This document shows, piece after piece, positions 35,500 to 45,403 of a stretch of DNA of 64,000 nucleotides; within the stretch, counting starts at the first letter, position 1; every line of letters starts with the position of its first letter. The stretch spans positions 1-64,000 of the forward strand of contig NZ_JNVM01000024.1 of assembly GCF_000722545.1 (NCBI RefSeq), in the 5' to 3' direction. The DNA comes from Paenibacillus tyrphae. GTDB lineage: Bacteria; Bacillota; Bacilli; Paenibacillales; NBRC-103111. Below the pieces are notes generated by a model. It saw only the letters and a list, made by a program, of their open reading frames with translations. It ran no database searches and was not told the DNA's origin. Made by a program: the position numbers and the translations under genes.

Positions 35500-35656
35500 G
35501 CTCCACCTCGTTGTTTAGAAGAATATGGCTGTTTCTCGTTGAACCATTATATTATAAAACCGCTTGGGACAAGGTTAAGTTTATATGAAGGCCCGCGGAC
35601 CCGCGGAATAAAATCGGCCGGCGAAAGCCATGATATCGGTAAAGGAGGGATTTCCC

Positions 35657-35791
35657 ATGAATATTATGGACGGGATGGACGCAGCCCGGTACAATTCGGC
35701 GAACCCGGACGATAAGACCAAAGAGAAAAAAGCCGAGGAAGACCGCAAAGAAATGCCGGCCCAAGTGCTGAGAAACTTGAACAACAAGTGA
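35657..35791 (+). CDS. Small charged protein, 44 residues
   Basis: ATG 35657 follows AAAGGAGGGATTTCCC, an ideal site. The sequence starts MNIMDGMDAARYNSANPDDK and is rich in Lys, Glu and Asp (KTKEKKAEEDRKEMPAQVL). It is not a family I can name. It is coupled to the next gene 36 bases downstream. Confidence 0.65.
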   Translation: MNIMDGMDAARYNSANPDDKTKEKKAEEDRKEMPAQVLRNLNNK

Positions 35792-35826
35792 CCGCTGGAG
35801 GGAAAGGAAATGAAAAGGAATTGCCA

Positions 35827-36066
35827 ATGACCCCGGATACCAACAAAACGGCAGACGAAGACGCTCCGGATTTCCGAAGCCTGGAAGTCGATTCCGACGT
35901 CAATAACGATCCGAACCGTGAAGCGCTGCTTGACCAGTCGTTTCAGAGCTTTTACGAGAACATCCAGCAGCAGGTTCGGGCGAAAGAGGACATCACCAAC
36001 GTCCCCGGGGAATCCGTGTTCGACGCGGCAATTGGTATGGACAAGGAACCGGAAGAAGAGGAATAG
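35827..36066 (+). CDS. Small acidic protein, 79 residues
   Basis: From ATG 35827, which follows AAGGA at seven bases (an in-frame GTG at 35788 is possible). The protein is acidic, ending KEPEEEE, with FRSLEVDSDVNNDPNREALL in the middle. It is unrecognised and probably co-transcribed with the small gene before it. Confidence 0.6.
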   Translation: MTPDTNKTADEDAPDFRSLEVDSDVNNDPNREALLDQSFQSFYENIQQQVRAKEDITNVPGESVFDAAIGMDKEPEEEE

Positions 36067-36081
36067 TGCCGCAAACAAGAG

Positions 36082-36132
36082 AAAGCTTCATCTGGCATGC
36101 CCGACACGGCATCGCTAGATGAAGCTTTTTTT
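36082..36132 (+). terminator. Terminator of the two small genes
   Basis: AAAGCTTCATCT and AGATGAAGCTTTTTTT enclose a 26-base loop just after the stop at 36066. Confidence 0.85.
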
Positions 36133-36276
36133 GAATGGTGTTTTTCAGATGGATTGATATGCAAAAAAATCAATGCCCGATTTTCGGCGGCACTTTTTTT
36201 CGGAAGCGATATAATCATAATTAGTTCCGTAAGGCATCCATTGAATCCGAAACTGCAAGATTAAAGGAGGAGCAGA

Positions 36277-37341
36277 ATGATACCGGCCGACATGAAACTC
36301 GTGTATTACCGGGCGCTTATCGATAAAAAGTCCGAATATGAGGGCATCTTCTATGTCGGCGTCAAGACAACCGGCGTGTTCTGCCGACCGACATGTCCGG
36401 CAAGAAAACCCAAATTTGAGAACTGCGAATTTTACGAGACGGCTAAGGAAGCCCTTCTGGCATCGTTCCGCCCCTGCCAGCGCTGCCGTCCGCTGTCTCA
36501 TCCCAGCCATGTCTCGGAGCTTGTTCAAAAGCTAGTCAACGCAGTGGAAGAAAATCCGGAACGACGCTGGACGGAAGAAGACTTCCGGAAATTATCCGTG
36601 GATGCTTCAACGGCCCGACGCCAGTTCAAGAAGCGGTTCGGCATGACATTTGTCGAATATGCGAGAGCCCGTCGAATGGGAATCGCTCTGAAGCATATCC
36701 GGGCGGGCAGTGCGGTCATCGAAGCCCAACTATCCACCGGTTATGAATCCGGCAGCGGCTTCAGGGACGCGTTCTCCCGTATTATGGGTGCAGCGCCTGC
36801 CCAGTTGGGCAATCAACAGATTTTGAAGGCTTCGTGGCTGGATACGCAGCTTGGCCCAATGATCGCAATCGCTGATGATGAATCGCTTTATTTGCTCGAA
36901 TTCGTAGACCGCCGGGGCTTGGAACGCGAGGTTGAACGTCTGAGAAGAAGGACAAAATCCGCGGTCATTCCAGGCAGCGCACCGCCGATCCGTTCGATTG
37001 AGAGTGAGCTGGAGGATTATTTCGAAGGCAAGCTAACGGAATTCAAAACGCCGTTGAGATTACTGGGATCGCCTTTTCAGAAGAGGGTATGGGAACAATT
37101 GCGGGAGATTCCACCGGGTCAGACGACTTCATATGCAGACATTGCCAAGGCGATTGGAAAGCCAGGCGCTTATCGCGCCGTAGCCCAAGCGAATGGCGCC
37201 AATCAGCTGGCGATTCTGATTCCATGTCACCGCGTTATCAACTTGAATGGCGACTTGGGCGGTTATGGAGGAGGTATATCGCGAAAACGATGGCTGCTAG
37301 GCCATGAGAAGAAATGGTCCACGGAGGAGCAAACAAGATGA
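36277..37341 (+). CDS. ada: Ada: AraC activator fused to O6-methylguanine methyltransferase
   Basis: A 354-residue protein, start ATG 36277 after AAAGGAGGAGCAGA. The N-terminal zinc domain has Cys36, Cys40, Cys67 and Cys70, the spacing of E. coli Ada, with Cys36 in VFCRPTCPAR as methyl-phosphotriester acceptor. An AraC HTH follows (DASTARRQFKKRFGMTFVEY). The C-terminal domain has Cys317 in IPCHRV, the O6-methylguanine acceptor. It repairs alkylated DNA and activates its regulon. B. subtilis splits these functions over AdaA and AdaB. It overlaps the next gene by four bases. Confidence 0.95.
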   Translation: MIPADMKLVYYRALIDKKSEYEGIFYVGVKTTGVFCRPTCPARKPKFENCEFYETAKEALLASFRPCQRCRPLSHPSHVSELVQKLVNAVEENPERRWTEEDFRKLSVDASTARRQFKKRFGMTFVEYARARRMGIALKHIRAGSAVIEAQLSTGYESGSGFRDAFSRIMGAAPAQLGNQQILKASWLDTQLGPMIAIADDESLYLLEFVDRRGLEREVERLRRRTKSAVIPGSAPPIRSIESELEDYFEGKLTEFKTPLRLLGSPFQKRVWEQLREIPPGQTTSYADIAKAIGKPGAYRAVAQANGANQLAILIPCHRVINLNGDLGGYGGGISRKRWLLGHEKKWSTEEQTR

Positions 37342-38786
37342 TGAAAATCATGCAGTCGGGCAAATGGTCCGTTTTATTCGTGGTCACGCTTGTGTCGTTT
37401 ATTACCAATCTCGACGCGACGATCGTGGTCACCGGTCTGCCGCCGCTAATGGAGAATTTGCACCTTTCGATCGGAACCGGGATGTGGACGATTACTTCGT
37501 TTTACATCACAAGTACCGTATTCCTGCTTCCTTCCGGCAGATGGTCGGATATGCTCGGAACGAAACGTATTTTTCTATGGGGATTCGCTTTGTTTACGCT
37601 TGCTACCGCGCTTTGCGGTATGGCAGGCTCCGGCGAAGCGCTGATTGCGGCTCGTCTGCTGCAAGGTACCGGCGCCGCTATGGCGATGGCGGCATCCACT
37701 CCGATCTTAATACGGACATTTCCGCCCAATGAGCTCGGGGTCGCTCTCGGCATCAACAACATCGCATGGGTGACCGGCTCGCTCATAGGTCCAGTTCTCG
37801 GGGGCGTACTGATTGGCGAGTTCGGATGGCGCTCCATGTTCTACTCGGTCGTTCCGATCGGTGTCATAGGTTTAGCCGCCGGCATCGTCTTTCTTAGAGA
37901 TACTTTTGCGGGTGAGAAGGTCAAGACTGACTGGCCCGGCCTATTGACGTTCGGGCCAGGGCTGACCGCCCTGCTTATCGCCTTGTCTGAGGGTCAGACA
38001 TGGGGATGGGCATCGGGAAAGACACTCGGGCTGTTCGCAACAGCGATGTTCCTGTGGATTGCGTTCGTATTTATTGAGATGAAAGCGCGGCATCCGTTGT
38101 TTCATCTGAGCCTCCTTGCTTACCGAAACTATTCGATAGGGCTCGGGGTCACGATGGGCTACTGTATCGGTTATTTCGCCGTCACCATTCTTTTGACGCT
38201 GTATTTGCAAGGCGCTCAAAATCTCAGTCCATTGGAATCGGGACTCATGCTAATCCCGCTGTCAGTTCCCCAACTATTCACAGCTCCATTCGGAGGCAGG
38301 CTGGCCGACCGTTTCGGCCCCGCAAGAATGATTCTACTCGGGTCGTTCCTGATAGGCCTCGCGCTCCTGATGCTTGGGCAGCTCGGTCCCCATCTGTCGA
38401 ACATCGCTGTCATCATCCCGCTTATGATCATTTCCGCCGCTACGGGACTTTCCTGGCCATCGCTTGCGAAAGCGGTATTATCGGCCGCTCCGCAAGAGCA
38501 AGCGGGTTCCGCATCCGGCATGTTCTGGACCGTATACAACATGTGCCGGGCAATCAGCCAGGCGCTTGCACTGGCAGTTGTGCAGTTGGTCGCCAAGTCC
38601 GATGTCGCTTCGAGGCTGCTATCCGGGGCAGGAGTTGAGGAATTGGGTCATCAATCAAAGGACACTCTGATCCATGCTTCGAACATCGGTTTCCGGTTCT
38701 TCGCAGTCTTTCTCGCACTCGCGGTCGTGCTCGGATTATTTCTGCTCCGACCGCAGAAGAAGATCGAAAGTGAGTCACGAGCCTAA
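37338..38786 (+). CDS. MFS multidrug exporter, DHA2 (EmrB/QacA) type
   Basis: 482 residues from ATG 37338, which overlaps the ada stop (ATGA) and has GGAGGAGC upstream. It has fourteen predicted membrane segments. LVSFITNLDATIVVTGLPPL in helix 1 is the D1 motif of the family, and GRWSDMLGTKR is motif A. Coupling to ada suggests export of an alkylating or toxic compound as part of the same response. Confidence 0.92.
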   Translation: MMKIMQSGKWSVLFVVTLVSFITNLDATIVVTGLPPLMENLHLSIGTGMWTITSFYITSTVFLLPSGRWSDMLGTKRIFLWGFALFTLATALCGMAGSGEALIAARLLQGTGAAMAMAASTPILIRTFPPNELGVALGINNIAWVTGSLIGPVLGGVLIGEFGWRSMFYSVVPIGVIGLAAGIVFLRDTFAGEKVKTDWPGLLTFGPGLTALLIALSEGQTWGWASGKTLGLFATAMFLWIAFVFIEMKARHPLFHLSLLAYRNYSIGLGVTMGYCIGYFAVTILLTLYLQGAQNLSPLESGLMLIPLSVPQLFTAPFGGRLADRFGPARMILLGSFLIGLALLMLGQLGPHLSNIAVIIPLMIISAATGLSWPSLAKAVLSAAPQEQAGSASGMFWTVYNMCRAISQALALAVVQLVAKSDVASRLLSGAGVEELGHQSKDTLIHASNIGFRFFAVFLALAVVLGLFLLRPQKKIESESRA

Positions 38787-38938
38787 AGAAACGAAATGGG
38801 TTTCGTTGAGGATCGCTGCAAAAATCTGTTTTCGAAACGCGCTCCTCTCCCGACTTTTGTTAAGGCCCTGTATGGCGGGTGGTCAGCCCACATGCCCGTT
38901 GCCCGATTCCAACGTACCGGCATTCTCATCGTTTCATC

Positions 38939-38969
38939 TTGACCTCGAGAACACTCTAGGTTCTATACT
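38939..38969 (+). promoter_or_regulatory. MerR-type promoter with 19-base spacer
   Basis: TTGACC (38939-38944) and TATACT (38964-38969) are 19 bases apart. A dyad ACCTCGAG-AACA-CTCTAGGT sits between them. Over-long spacers with a central dyad are the signature of MerR-activated promoters. It drives the SDR gene; the MerR gene is 0.8 kb downstream. Confidence 0.8.
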
Positions 38970-39003
38970 TGAAAAATCTCGAAACCTGGAGGGATGGTCT
39001 GAT

Positions 39004-39744
39004 ATGTTGAACGTGGAAGGAAAAGTCGTTATTTTGACCGGAGCATCAAGCGGTATCGGCGAAGCCACTGCCAAAGTGCTTGCCGCTAACGGAGCCAAGG
39101 TTGTACTTGCCGCTAGACGCGAGGAACGCTTGCAGCAGCTTAAAGCAAGCCTTGAAACACAAGGCGGCACCGCCATCTTTAAAACGACTGACGTTACTTC
39201 TCATAAGGAAATGGAAGAGCTTGCCGAGTTTACCTTCGATACCTTTGGACAAATTGACGTTCTGATTAACAACGCAGGGATCATGCCGCTTTCTTTTTTA
39301 CACGAAAAGAAGGTAGACGAATGGGATCGCATGATTGACGTAAACATGAAAGGCGTGCTTTACGGTATTGCTGCGGTTCTTCCGTATATGCGGGAACGAA
39401 AACAAGGGCACATTATTAATGTTTCGTCCGTGACGGGACATATCGTAAGAAAAACATGGGCCGTCTATTCAGGAACAAAATTTGCCGTCCGGGCGATAAC
39501 GGATGCTTTGCGGCAAGAAGAAGCCGAAAATAACATTCGCACAACGATTATTTGCCCCGGTGCCGTATCAACGGAGTTGGTTCATACCATTTCGAACGAA
39601 GACATTAAAAAAAGTATAAGCGATGCATTGCAAATTTCATTGCCGGCCGAAGCCATCGCCCATTCGATTCTATATGCGATTTCCCAACCGGAACATACGG
39701 CTGTCAATGAAATCATTGTAAGGCCGACGAACCAGGAATTATAA
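39004..39744 (+). CDS. Short-chain dehydrogenase/reductase
   Basis: A 246-residue classical SDR after GGAGGGATGG. It has VVILTGASSGIGEATAKVLA (NADP-type, with AARREERL after strand 2), NNAGIM, the catalytic Ser in INVSSVTG and YSGTK. A MerR-type promoter precedes it and a MerR gene follows. It probably reduces a reactive carbonyl. Confidence 0.93.
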   Translation: MLNVEGKVVILTGASSGIGEATAKVLAANGAKVVLAARREERLQQLKASLETQGGTAIFKTTDVTSHKEMEELAEFTFDTFGQIDVLINNAGIMPLSFLHEKKVDEWDRMIDVNMKGVLYGIAAVLPYMRERKQGHIINVSSVTGHIVRKTWAVYSGTKFAVRAITDALRQEEAENNIRTTIICPGAVSTELVHTISNEDIKKSISDALQISLPAEAIAHSILYAISQPEHTAVNEIIVRPTNQEL

Positions 39745-39816
39745 TAATATTGCTTCCATTGCTCACCTTGTTACAGGTGGGCCTTTATTTTGAATAGGCT
39801 TCCACAGGAGGGATTC

Positions 39817-40173
39817 ATGATGAGCTACACGATCGGTCAAGTGTCGGAGCAAACCGGCTTATCCATTCATACTTTGCGATATTATGAAAAGGAAGGCATT
39901 ATGCCACTCGTGAATCGCAACGAAAGCGGCATACGCCTGTATGAAAGAAAAGACATTGAAATGCTTGAATTTATTTGTTGTCTTCGGGAGACGGGGATGT
40001 CCATTTCGGATATCAAGGAATTTGTACAGGGGAACAAGACTATCGACCAACGTATCTTCCTGCTTGAAAAGCAAGGGGAAAACGTAAAATCGCAAATCGA
40101 TCGACTGATGTCGTATCAAGCCATGATTGATCGTAAAATTGATTTGTATAAAGCAATGAGGCACCCATCCTAG
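39817..40173 (+). CDS. MerR-family regulator
   Basis: A 118-residue protein, start ATG 39817 after CAGGAGGGATTC. The winged HTH is YTIGQVSEQTGLSIHTLRYY, then EKEGIMPLVNRNESGIRLYE. A coiled-coil dimer helix follows (KQGENVKSQIDRLMSYQAMI). It lacks the metal-binding Cys of classical MerR; such short members (AdhR/YfmP style) sense aldehydes or organic stress. It is likely to act at 38939-38969. Confidence 0.92.
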   Translation: MMSYTIGQVSEQTGLSIHTLRYYEKEGIMPLVNRNESGIRLYERKDIEMLEFICCLRETGMSISDIKEFVQGNKTIDQRIFLLEKQGENVKSQIDRLMSYQAMIDRKIDLYKAMRHPS

Positions 40174-40281
40174 CCCTGCCGAATACTGACTATTTGTACA
40201 AATCTTGCGTCTTCCCGGACATCCGCCTGACCCGAAGGTCAAACGGATGTTGCCGGTTCAAGCAGAGGCTAGATCCCTCCT

Positions 40282-41817
40282 CTATTCGATTACTTCGCTA
40301 CTCTCAACCGCGCCTGTCAGCGTACCGCTATCGAGACCGGGCCCGCTCCGCCCGTCTCTGCCAGGGGAAGGCTTCCACTTGAAGGTCACCGCCGACTTGG
40401 CCGGAAGCGTATAAGTGAACGACTGCGAATTCATACGCACCTTGAACGTCTTGGAGGCCGAACTGACATTGGCCGCAATCAAGACGAGCGAACCGTCCGG
40501 ATTCCGGTAAGCGACGTTCTCGACGCTGCCGCCGAAGTTCGTGGAATCGATCCGCATCGCTCCCGGCGCGACGAATTTGCTCGCATGCCCGATCACGTAA
40601 TATTCCACGTTTTTCGTCACGCTTCCGTTGTTCGGATCGATGGTCACCACGCCGCGGCAGTTCGTGCATCCGCCGTTGGTCGGACCGCCCTTCGGGTCGA
40701 GCGCCATGTTCCACAGCAGCACCGTTTTTGCCCAGTTCCGGGGAGAGCCGATCAGCAGATTGGACATGTTCCAGCTCAGATTATTGCCGAAATCCGTGCT
40801 CCATTCCCCGCCGCTGCATTCCGTAAAGTAAATGTTTTTCGACGGAAAAGCGTTGTGGACCGTCGTCATGGCGCTTGGCGACCCGCCGTAGCAATGAAAC
40901 GCCGTTCCGTCCGTATAGGCGCTTGCCCCGCTATCCCCGAGCACGGTAGAAGCATAGTTCACGCCGATGTCCCAATTGTGGTCGAACGCGATGATTTTCG
41001 TCGATAAGCCGCCGCGCTGGAACGCCGGACCCAGGTAATTTTTAATGAAAGAAGCCTGCTCCGCCGCTCCCATGCTCATGCTCGGGTAGCTCGCCGTCGA
41101 ATGCTCCGGTTCGTTCTGCACCGTGATTCCCCAGATCGGGATGCCGGCGTTTTTGTAAGCGTTGACGTATTTCACAAAATAATTGGCGTAGGAGGTGTAC
41201 ACATTCGGGATGCCGTTCAGCGATCCGCCATTGTATGTCGGCGTGCCGGATTTCATCCAAGGCGGCGCCGTCCATGGGGAGCCCAGTACCTTGAGGCTGC
41301 GATTTTTATCCAAAATCGCCCGCAGCACGCTCGTCACATCGGCGTCTTTGGCAATAGAGAAATGATTCAGCGGGTAATCGGTCCCGGAGGCGACATCGTC
41401 ATACGTGTAGCTGCCGGCATTGCCGTTGGCGTCGACCGAATAGTCCGACGCTCCGATCGTGTGGCGGACAAAGCCGATGTTGATTCCCTTCTCGGTAAAC
41501 AGATTGTTCAAAAGCGCCTCCCGCTGGCCCGGTGACATTTTCTTGTTGATCAAGTAAGCGGAGGAGCCGGTGATGGCGGCGCCGAAGCCGTCCATCGTCT
41601 GGTAAGTAAGACCGGGATTGATATCGATCGTCGTCGGATTCGAACCGCTGTCGTCCGAGAATTGCAGCGGCGCTTGCTTCGTGAGCAGACTCGTTTGATC
41701 CGCCGTTGTCAGCCAGGCGTCGACCGATCCGCCCGGGCCCGCATACGCGGACGGAGCTGAGATTCCCAAGAGCGTCAGCGCCAAACCGATCGAGAGCCAC
41801 CGTTTGCTACTTTTCAT
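40282..41817 (-). CDS. Secreted glycoside hydrolase family 30
   Basis: A 511-residue protein with a signal peptide cleaved near SAYAG (residue ~27). The GH30 barrel shows YQTMDGFGAAITGSSAYLI and VLGSPWTAPPWMKS. The acid/base is Glu236 in TVQNEPEH and the nucleophile Glu333 in YFTECSGGEWS. A beta-sandwich follows, ending in a low-complexity tail. The family includes glucosylceramidases and beta-1,6-glucanases. It is the last gene of a LacI-controlled sugar ABC operon, so its products are probably imported by that transporter. Confidence 0.93.
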   Translation of the reverse strand: MKSSKRWLSIGLALTLLGISAPSAYAGPGGSVDAWLTTADQTSLLTKQAPLQFSDDSGSNPTTIDINPGLTYQTMDGFGAAITGSSAYLINKKMSPGQREALLNNLFTEKGINIGFVRHTIGASDYSVDANGNAGSYTYDDVASGTDYPLNHFSIAKDADVTSVLRAILDKNRSLKVLGSPWTAPPWMKSGTPTYNGGSLNGIPNVYTSYANYFVKYVNAYKNAGIPIWGITVQNEPEHSTASYPSMSMGAAEQASFIKNYLGPAFQRGGLSTKIIAFDHNWDIGVNYASTVLGDSGASAYTDGTAFHCYGGSPSAMTTVHNAFPSKNIYFTECSGGEWSTDFGNNLSWNMSNLLIGSPRNWAKTVLLWNMALDPKGGPTNGGCTNCRGVVTIDPNNGSVTKNVEYYVIGHASKFVAPGAMRIDSTNFGGSVENVAYRNPDGSLVLIAANVSSASKTFKVRMNSQSFTYTLPAKSAVTFKWKPSPGRDGRSGPGLDSGTLTGAVESSEVIE

Positions 41818-41920
41818 TCCATTTCTTCCTCCTTTGAATTTACCGATTTTTTTTGGGGGAATTCCCCATTTCGAGCCATACCGGCGGGCGGATCACCTCC
41901 TTTCAAACGCCTGCCTCCCG

Positions 41921-43483
41921 CTACTTGATGCCCTTCTCGTCATAGTAAGCGTTCGCCTGCTTCTGCACGTAGTCCTGTACGGCGTCCACACCGGCCGCTT
42001 TCAGCTTGCTTCGGTAAGTGTCGAGCGCCTTATCCACGTCCGGGACGAGCCCCAGCATCAGCGGCTGCCCGTACTGCTGGAACACTTGGTTGACCGCCGC
42101 CAATTGCGATTTTACCGGTTCGTAATCCATCAGGATCGGGGCGAACAAATTCGGCTTGCTCTGGGACTTGAATTCCTCGTTTAACTTATCGAATCCCGCC
42201 CAGCCGCCTTCCTCGTTCCGCATGTTCGGCTCGTAGCGCCAGCCCCAGCTCGCAATGTCATACTTCTTGACCGCCTTGGGGTCCTGCCCTTTGGCCGGAA
42301 CGACGATGTGCTTGCCGTCCGCGCTTTTGTCGTAATGAAGCCCTTCAATCCCGTAGGTCATCAGGTCAAAATACTTCGGGTCGTTCCGCAGCTTATCCAG
42401 CACCATCAGCGACCGTTCGGGGTTAGGCGCGTTTTTCGGAATCGCCATGCCGTTGTTGATCGACAGATTCGGCACCGCATACTTGTGAAACCGGGTGAAC
42501 GGGAAGTAAACCAGCTCGATGTCCGGGTTGGATTTTTTCACATCGGTGATGAAGCCGCCCGCCGCAGCCGGATTCCGCCAATAGACCGCGCCCGTGCCCG
42601 CTTTGATCAGGTCACCCGCCTCCGTCTGGGAGGAAAGCGTATTCGAAGACCAGTAGCCTTTGTCCGCCCAGCTCTTCATCTTCTTCGCCCAGTCCGCGAA
42701 CTCTTGCGTGAACGGATACGCCACGATCTCCCTCGGCTTATCGTACGATCGGGCCGCGATGACGCCGCTGTCGCCGCCGATCCCTTGAAAGTCGTGAACC
42801 GAGAAGAACAACGTGTTGATCTCGTTCCACGCCTTGCCGCCAATCGGGGTAACCTTCGGCTTCGCCTTTTTCACACCGTCCAAATACGCTTCAAGCGTAG
42901 CCAGATCCTTGATCTCAGGCAGGTTCAGCTCCTTGCGCCAATCCTCCCGGTACACGATACCATTGGGGGTATATTCCGAGAACGTGCTCGGCACGGCATA
43001 AATTTTGTCTCCGGTGGAGACATCGTTCCAATCCTGCTTCGGCACCGTCTTCCACGTTTCCGGCGCGTAGACCGGCAGCAGCTTCGACAAGTCGAGAAAC
43101 GCTCCCTGCTTGGCATATTTATAGAAGCCGGCCCAGCTGGAAGCGAAAATCATATCCACCTTCTCGCCCGAGGCCAGCAGCAGATTGTACTTCGTCTGCC
43201 ATTCGTTCCACGTCGTAAAATTCACCTTGACCGTCGTGTTCAAATCCTTCTCCAGCATTTTGTTCCATTCGTCGATGACCTTCTGGGAATCCTTATGCGC
43301 GTCGCCGAGCAGATACCAGACGAGTTGCACCTTCTTCGACGTGTCCGGCTTACCGGACTCCGTCTTGGCCGGATTCGCGCCGGGCTCCGCCGTCCCCTGC
43401 TTCTCTGAGCACGCGCCCAACAGTCCTGCCGCTAACGTCAGCGCCATGAGCGCCGATCCCACCGATTTTAGCCTACGGTTCAT
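41921..43483 (-). CDS. Sugar ABC transporter substrate-binding lipoprotein
   Basis: 520 residues, with lipobox LGAC (Cys25), then a linker and an LplA-type SBP fold (KKVQLVWYLLGDAHKDSQKV, PNGIVYREDWRKELNLPEI). It is the receptor for the two permeases upstream in the operon. No ATPase gene is present, as usual for Paenibacillus sugar importers served by a shared MsmX-like ATPase. Confidence 0.93.
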   Translation of the reverse strand: MNRRLKSVGSALMALTLAAGLLGACSEKQGTAEPGANPAKTESGKPDTSKKVQLVWYLLGDAHKDSQKVIDEWNKMLEKDLNTTVKVNFTTWNEWQTKYNLLLASGEKVDMIFASSWAGFYKYAKQGAFLDLSKLLPVYAPETWKTVPKQDWNDVSTGDKIYAVPSTFSEYTPNGIVYREDWRKELNLPEIKDLATLEAYLDGVKKAKPKVTPIGGKAWNEINTLFFSVHDFQGIGGDSGVIAARSYDKPREIVAYPFTQEFADWAKKMKSWADKGYWSSNTLSSQTEAGDLIKAGTGAVYWRNPAAAGGFITDVKKSNPDIELVYFPFTRFHKYAVPNLSINNGMAIPKNAPNPERSLMVLDKLRNDPKYFDLMTYGIEGLHYDKSADGKHIVVPAKGQDPKAVKKYDIASWGWRYEPNMRNEEGGWAGFDKLNEEFKSQSKPNLFAPILMDYEPVKSQLAAVNQVFQQYGQPLMLGLVPDVDKALDTYRSKLKAAGVDAVQDYVQKQANAYYDEKGIK

Positions 43484-43550
43484 CCGCTTTCCCCCTATGG
43501 TTTCGAATTAGAAATTTCCTCATCCTATAAACGCTTTATATTCGTCTGCC

Positions 43551-44438
43551 TTAGCCCTTCACCGCACCGATCGTCAGCCCTTTGACAAAATAGCGCTGCA
43601 CGAACGGATACAGAAACACGATCGGCCCCGTCACCACGACGGCTGCGGCCATCTTGAGCGTCTCCGCGGGCGGCTTGAAATCCGCGGACAAATTCCCGGC
43701 AACGCTCGTCTTAAGCACCGCAGCGCTGGCCAGTATTTTATATAGCAGAAACTGCAGCGGGTATTTATCCTCCGACGTCATGAAAATATTGGCCAGAAAC
43801 CAGTCGTTCCAGTACGCCAGCGCGAGGAACAGGCCGATCGTGGCCAGTCCCGGCGTCGACAGTGGCAGAATCAGCTTCCAGTAAATCGTGAAATCTCCGG
43901 CCCCGTCGATTTTGGCCGATTCGGTGATCGAGTCTGGAATCGATTTCATGAAATTCTTCATTAAAATAATGTTCCACGCGCTGAGCATCGGCGGAAGCAG
44001 CATCGCCAAATAGCTGTCCTTAAGTCCCAGCACATTGACCACGACGATATACCACGGAATCAGCCCTCCGCTGAACAGCGTCGTAAAGTAGATGAGGAAC
44101 GACACCGAGTTGCGGTATGCGAATTCTTTGCGGGAGAGCACGTAACCGGCCATGGAGGTCAGAAATAGCCCTAGCGCCGCGCCGACGATCGTCAAACCGG
44201 CGGTCACCTGGTACGCCTTGACCATCTGCATCGGATTGCTGAACACCGCTTGGTACGCTTCCCAAGACAGCGTGGTCGGGATCAGCTTGAAGCCTTCGGT
44301 AATAATGTCCATCTCCGAGGACAGCGACCCGGAAATAATGAGCAAAAACGGCAGCAGGCACACCGCCGCCAGCACGGTAATGACTGTATACCCTATTCCG
44401 TTGAACACGACCGTCGAAGCTTCCGTGCGGATCTTCAC
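43551..44438 (-). CDS. Sugar ABC transporter permease (YtcP-like)
   Basis: 295 residues with six segments; the coupling loop ESAKIDGAGDFTIYWKLILP and C-terminal KGLTIGAVKG are typical of the second permease of the LplB/YtcP pair. Confidence 0.93.
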   Translation of the reverse strand: MKIRTEASTVVFNGIGYTVITVLAAVCLLPFLLIISGSLSSEMDIITEGFKLIPTTLSWEAYQAVFSNPMQMVKAYQVTAGLTIVGAALGLFLTSMAGYVLSRKEFAYRNSVSFLIYFTTLFSGGLIPWYIVVVNVLGLKDSYLAMLLPPMLSAWNIILMKNFMKSIPDSITESAKIDGAGDFTIYWKLILPLSTPGLATIGLFLALAYWNDWFLANIFMTSEDKYPLQFLLYKILASAAVLKTSVAGNLSADFKPPAETLKMAAAVVVTGPIVFLYPFVQRYFVKGLTIGAVKG

Positions 44439-44459
44439 TTCCGTCCCCCTCCTCCTTTT

Positions 44460-45374
44460 TTAGAACAGCGCATAATCACTGCGGGCTTTTTTAATTACAT
44501 AGTTGACGAGCATGACCAGCAGAAACCCAAAGAACGACTGGTACAGCCCCGCCGCCGTTCCCATGCCCATATCGAAATTAACCGTCAAAGACCGGTACAC
44601 ATATGTATCGATAATGTCCGTCGAGTCGAAAAGCATGCCGTTATTCCCGATGATCTGGTAAAACAAGTCGAACTGCCCTTTCAGGATGCCCCCAAGGCTG
44701 AGCAGAATGAGCAAAATGAACGTCGGCACAAGTAGCGGCAGCGTAATATGACGGATGCGCTGAAAAATATTCGCCCCGTCGATTTTCGCCGCTTCATGGT
44801 ATTCGTCGCTGATGCTCATAATAGCGGCCAAGTAAATGACCGTGCCGTAGCCGAGCCCCTTCCACACATGGAAGAACACAATAATATATTTCCACGGCTC
44901 GGTGTTCAGGTAAAAATCGTAAGGCGGCAAGCCGAGCTGCTTCAGCACCGTGTTCACCACGCCCGTGTCGGAGTTGAACAGGTTGAAGACGAATGCCCCG
45001 ACGAGCACGAACGAGATGAAAAAAGGCAGGAACATGACGGACTGCGTCGTCTTCTTGAACAGCTTGCCGGGAAGCTCGCTCAGGAACACGGCGCACAGAA
45101 GCTGCAGCGCATTACCCAGCAGGATGAACGCCAGATTGTAAAGAATCGTGTTTTTCGTCAGGTTGTACAAGACGCCGGATTCGAACAAAAACTCGAAGTT
45201 CTGCATGCCCACAAACGGACTGCCGAACAACCCACCGTCAAACCGGTAATTCGTAAACGCGTAATACACCCCGGCCATCGGCAAATAGCTGAACACTGCG
45301 AAAAAGAGCAGCACCGGCAAGATCATCATCCACAGCACTCGATTGACCCGGAAATCCTTCAAAAGTATGATCAT
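44460..45374 (-). CDS. Sugar ABC transporter permease (LplB-like)
   Basis: 304 residues, six segments; the coupling loop reads EAAKIDGANIFQRIRHITLP. It is the first gene of the operon and lies 22 bases before the second permease. Three LacI-type operators lie within 210 bases upstream. Confidence 0.93.
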   Translation of the reverse strand: MIILLKDFRVNRVLWMMILPVLLFFAVFSYLPMAGVYYAFTNYRFDGGLFGSPFVGMQNFEFLFESGVLYNLTKNTILYNLAFILLGNALQLLCAVFLSELPGKLFKKTTQSVMFLPFFISFVLVGAFVFNLFNSDTGVVNTVLKQLGLPPYDFYLNTEPWKYIIVFFHVWKGLGYGTVIYLAAIMSISDEYHEAAKIDGANIFQRIRHITLPLLVPTFILLILLSLGGILKGQFDLFYQIIGNNGMLFDSTDIIDTYVYRSLTVNFDMGMGTAAGLYQSFFGFLLVMLVNYVIKKARSDYALF

Positions 45375-45403
45375 AATAGCCTCACGTCACCTCCTTGTAA
45401 AAT

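Noticed and set aside
42308..43408. 366-codon plus-strand frame opposite the sugar-binding lipoprotein
   Set aside because: Shadow of a clear SBP gene; translation is Arg-rich and unlike any family.
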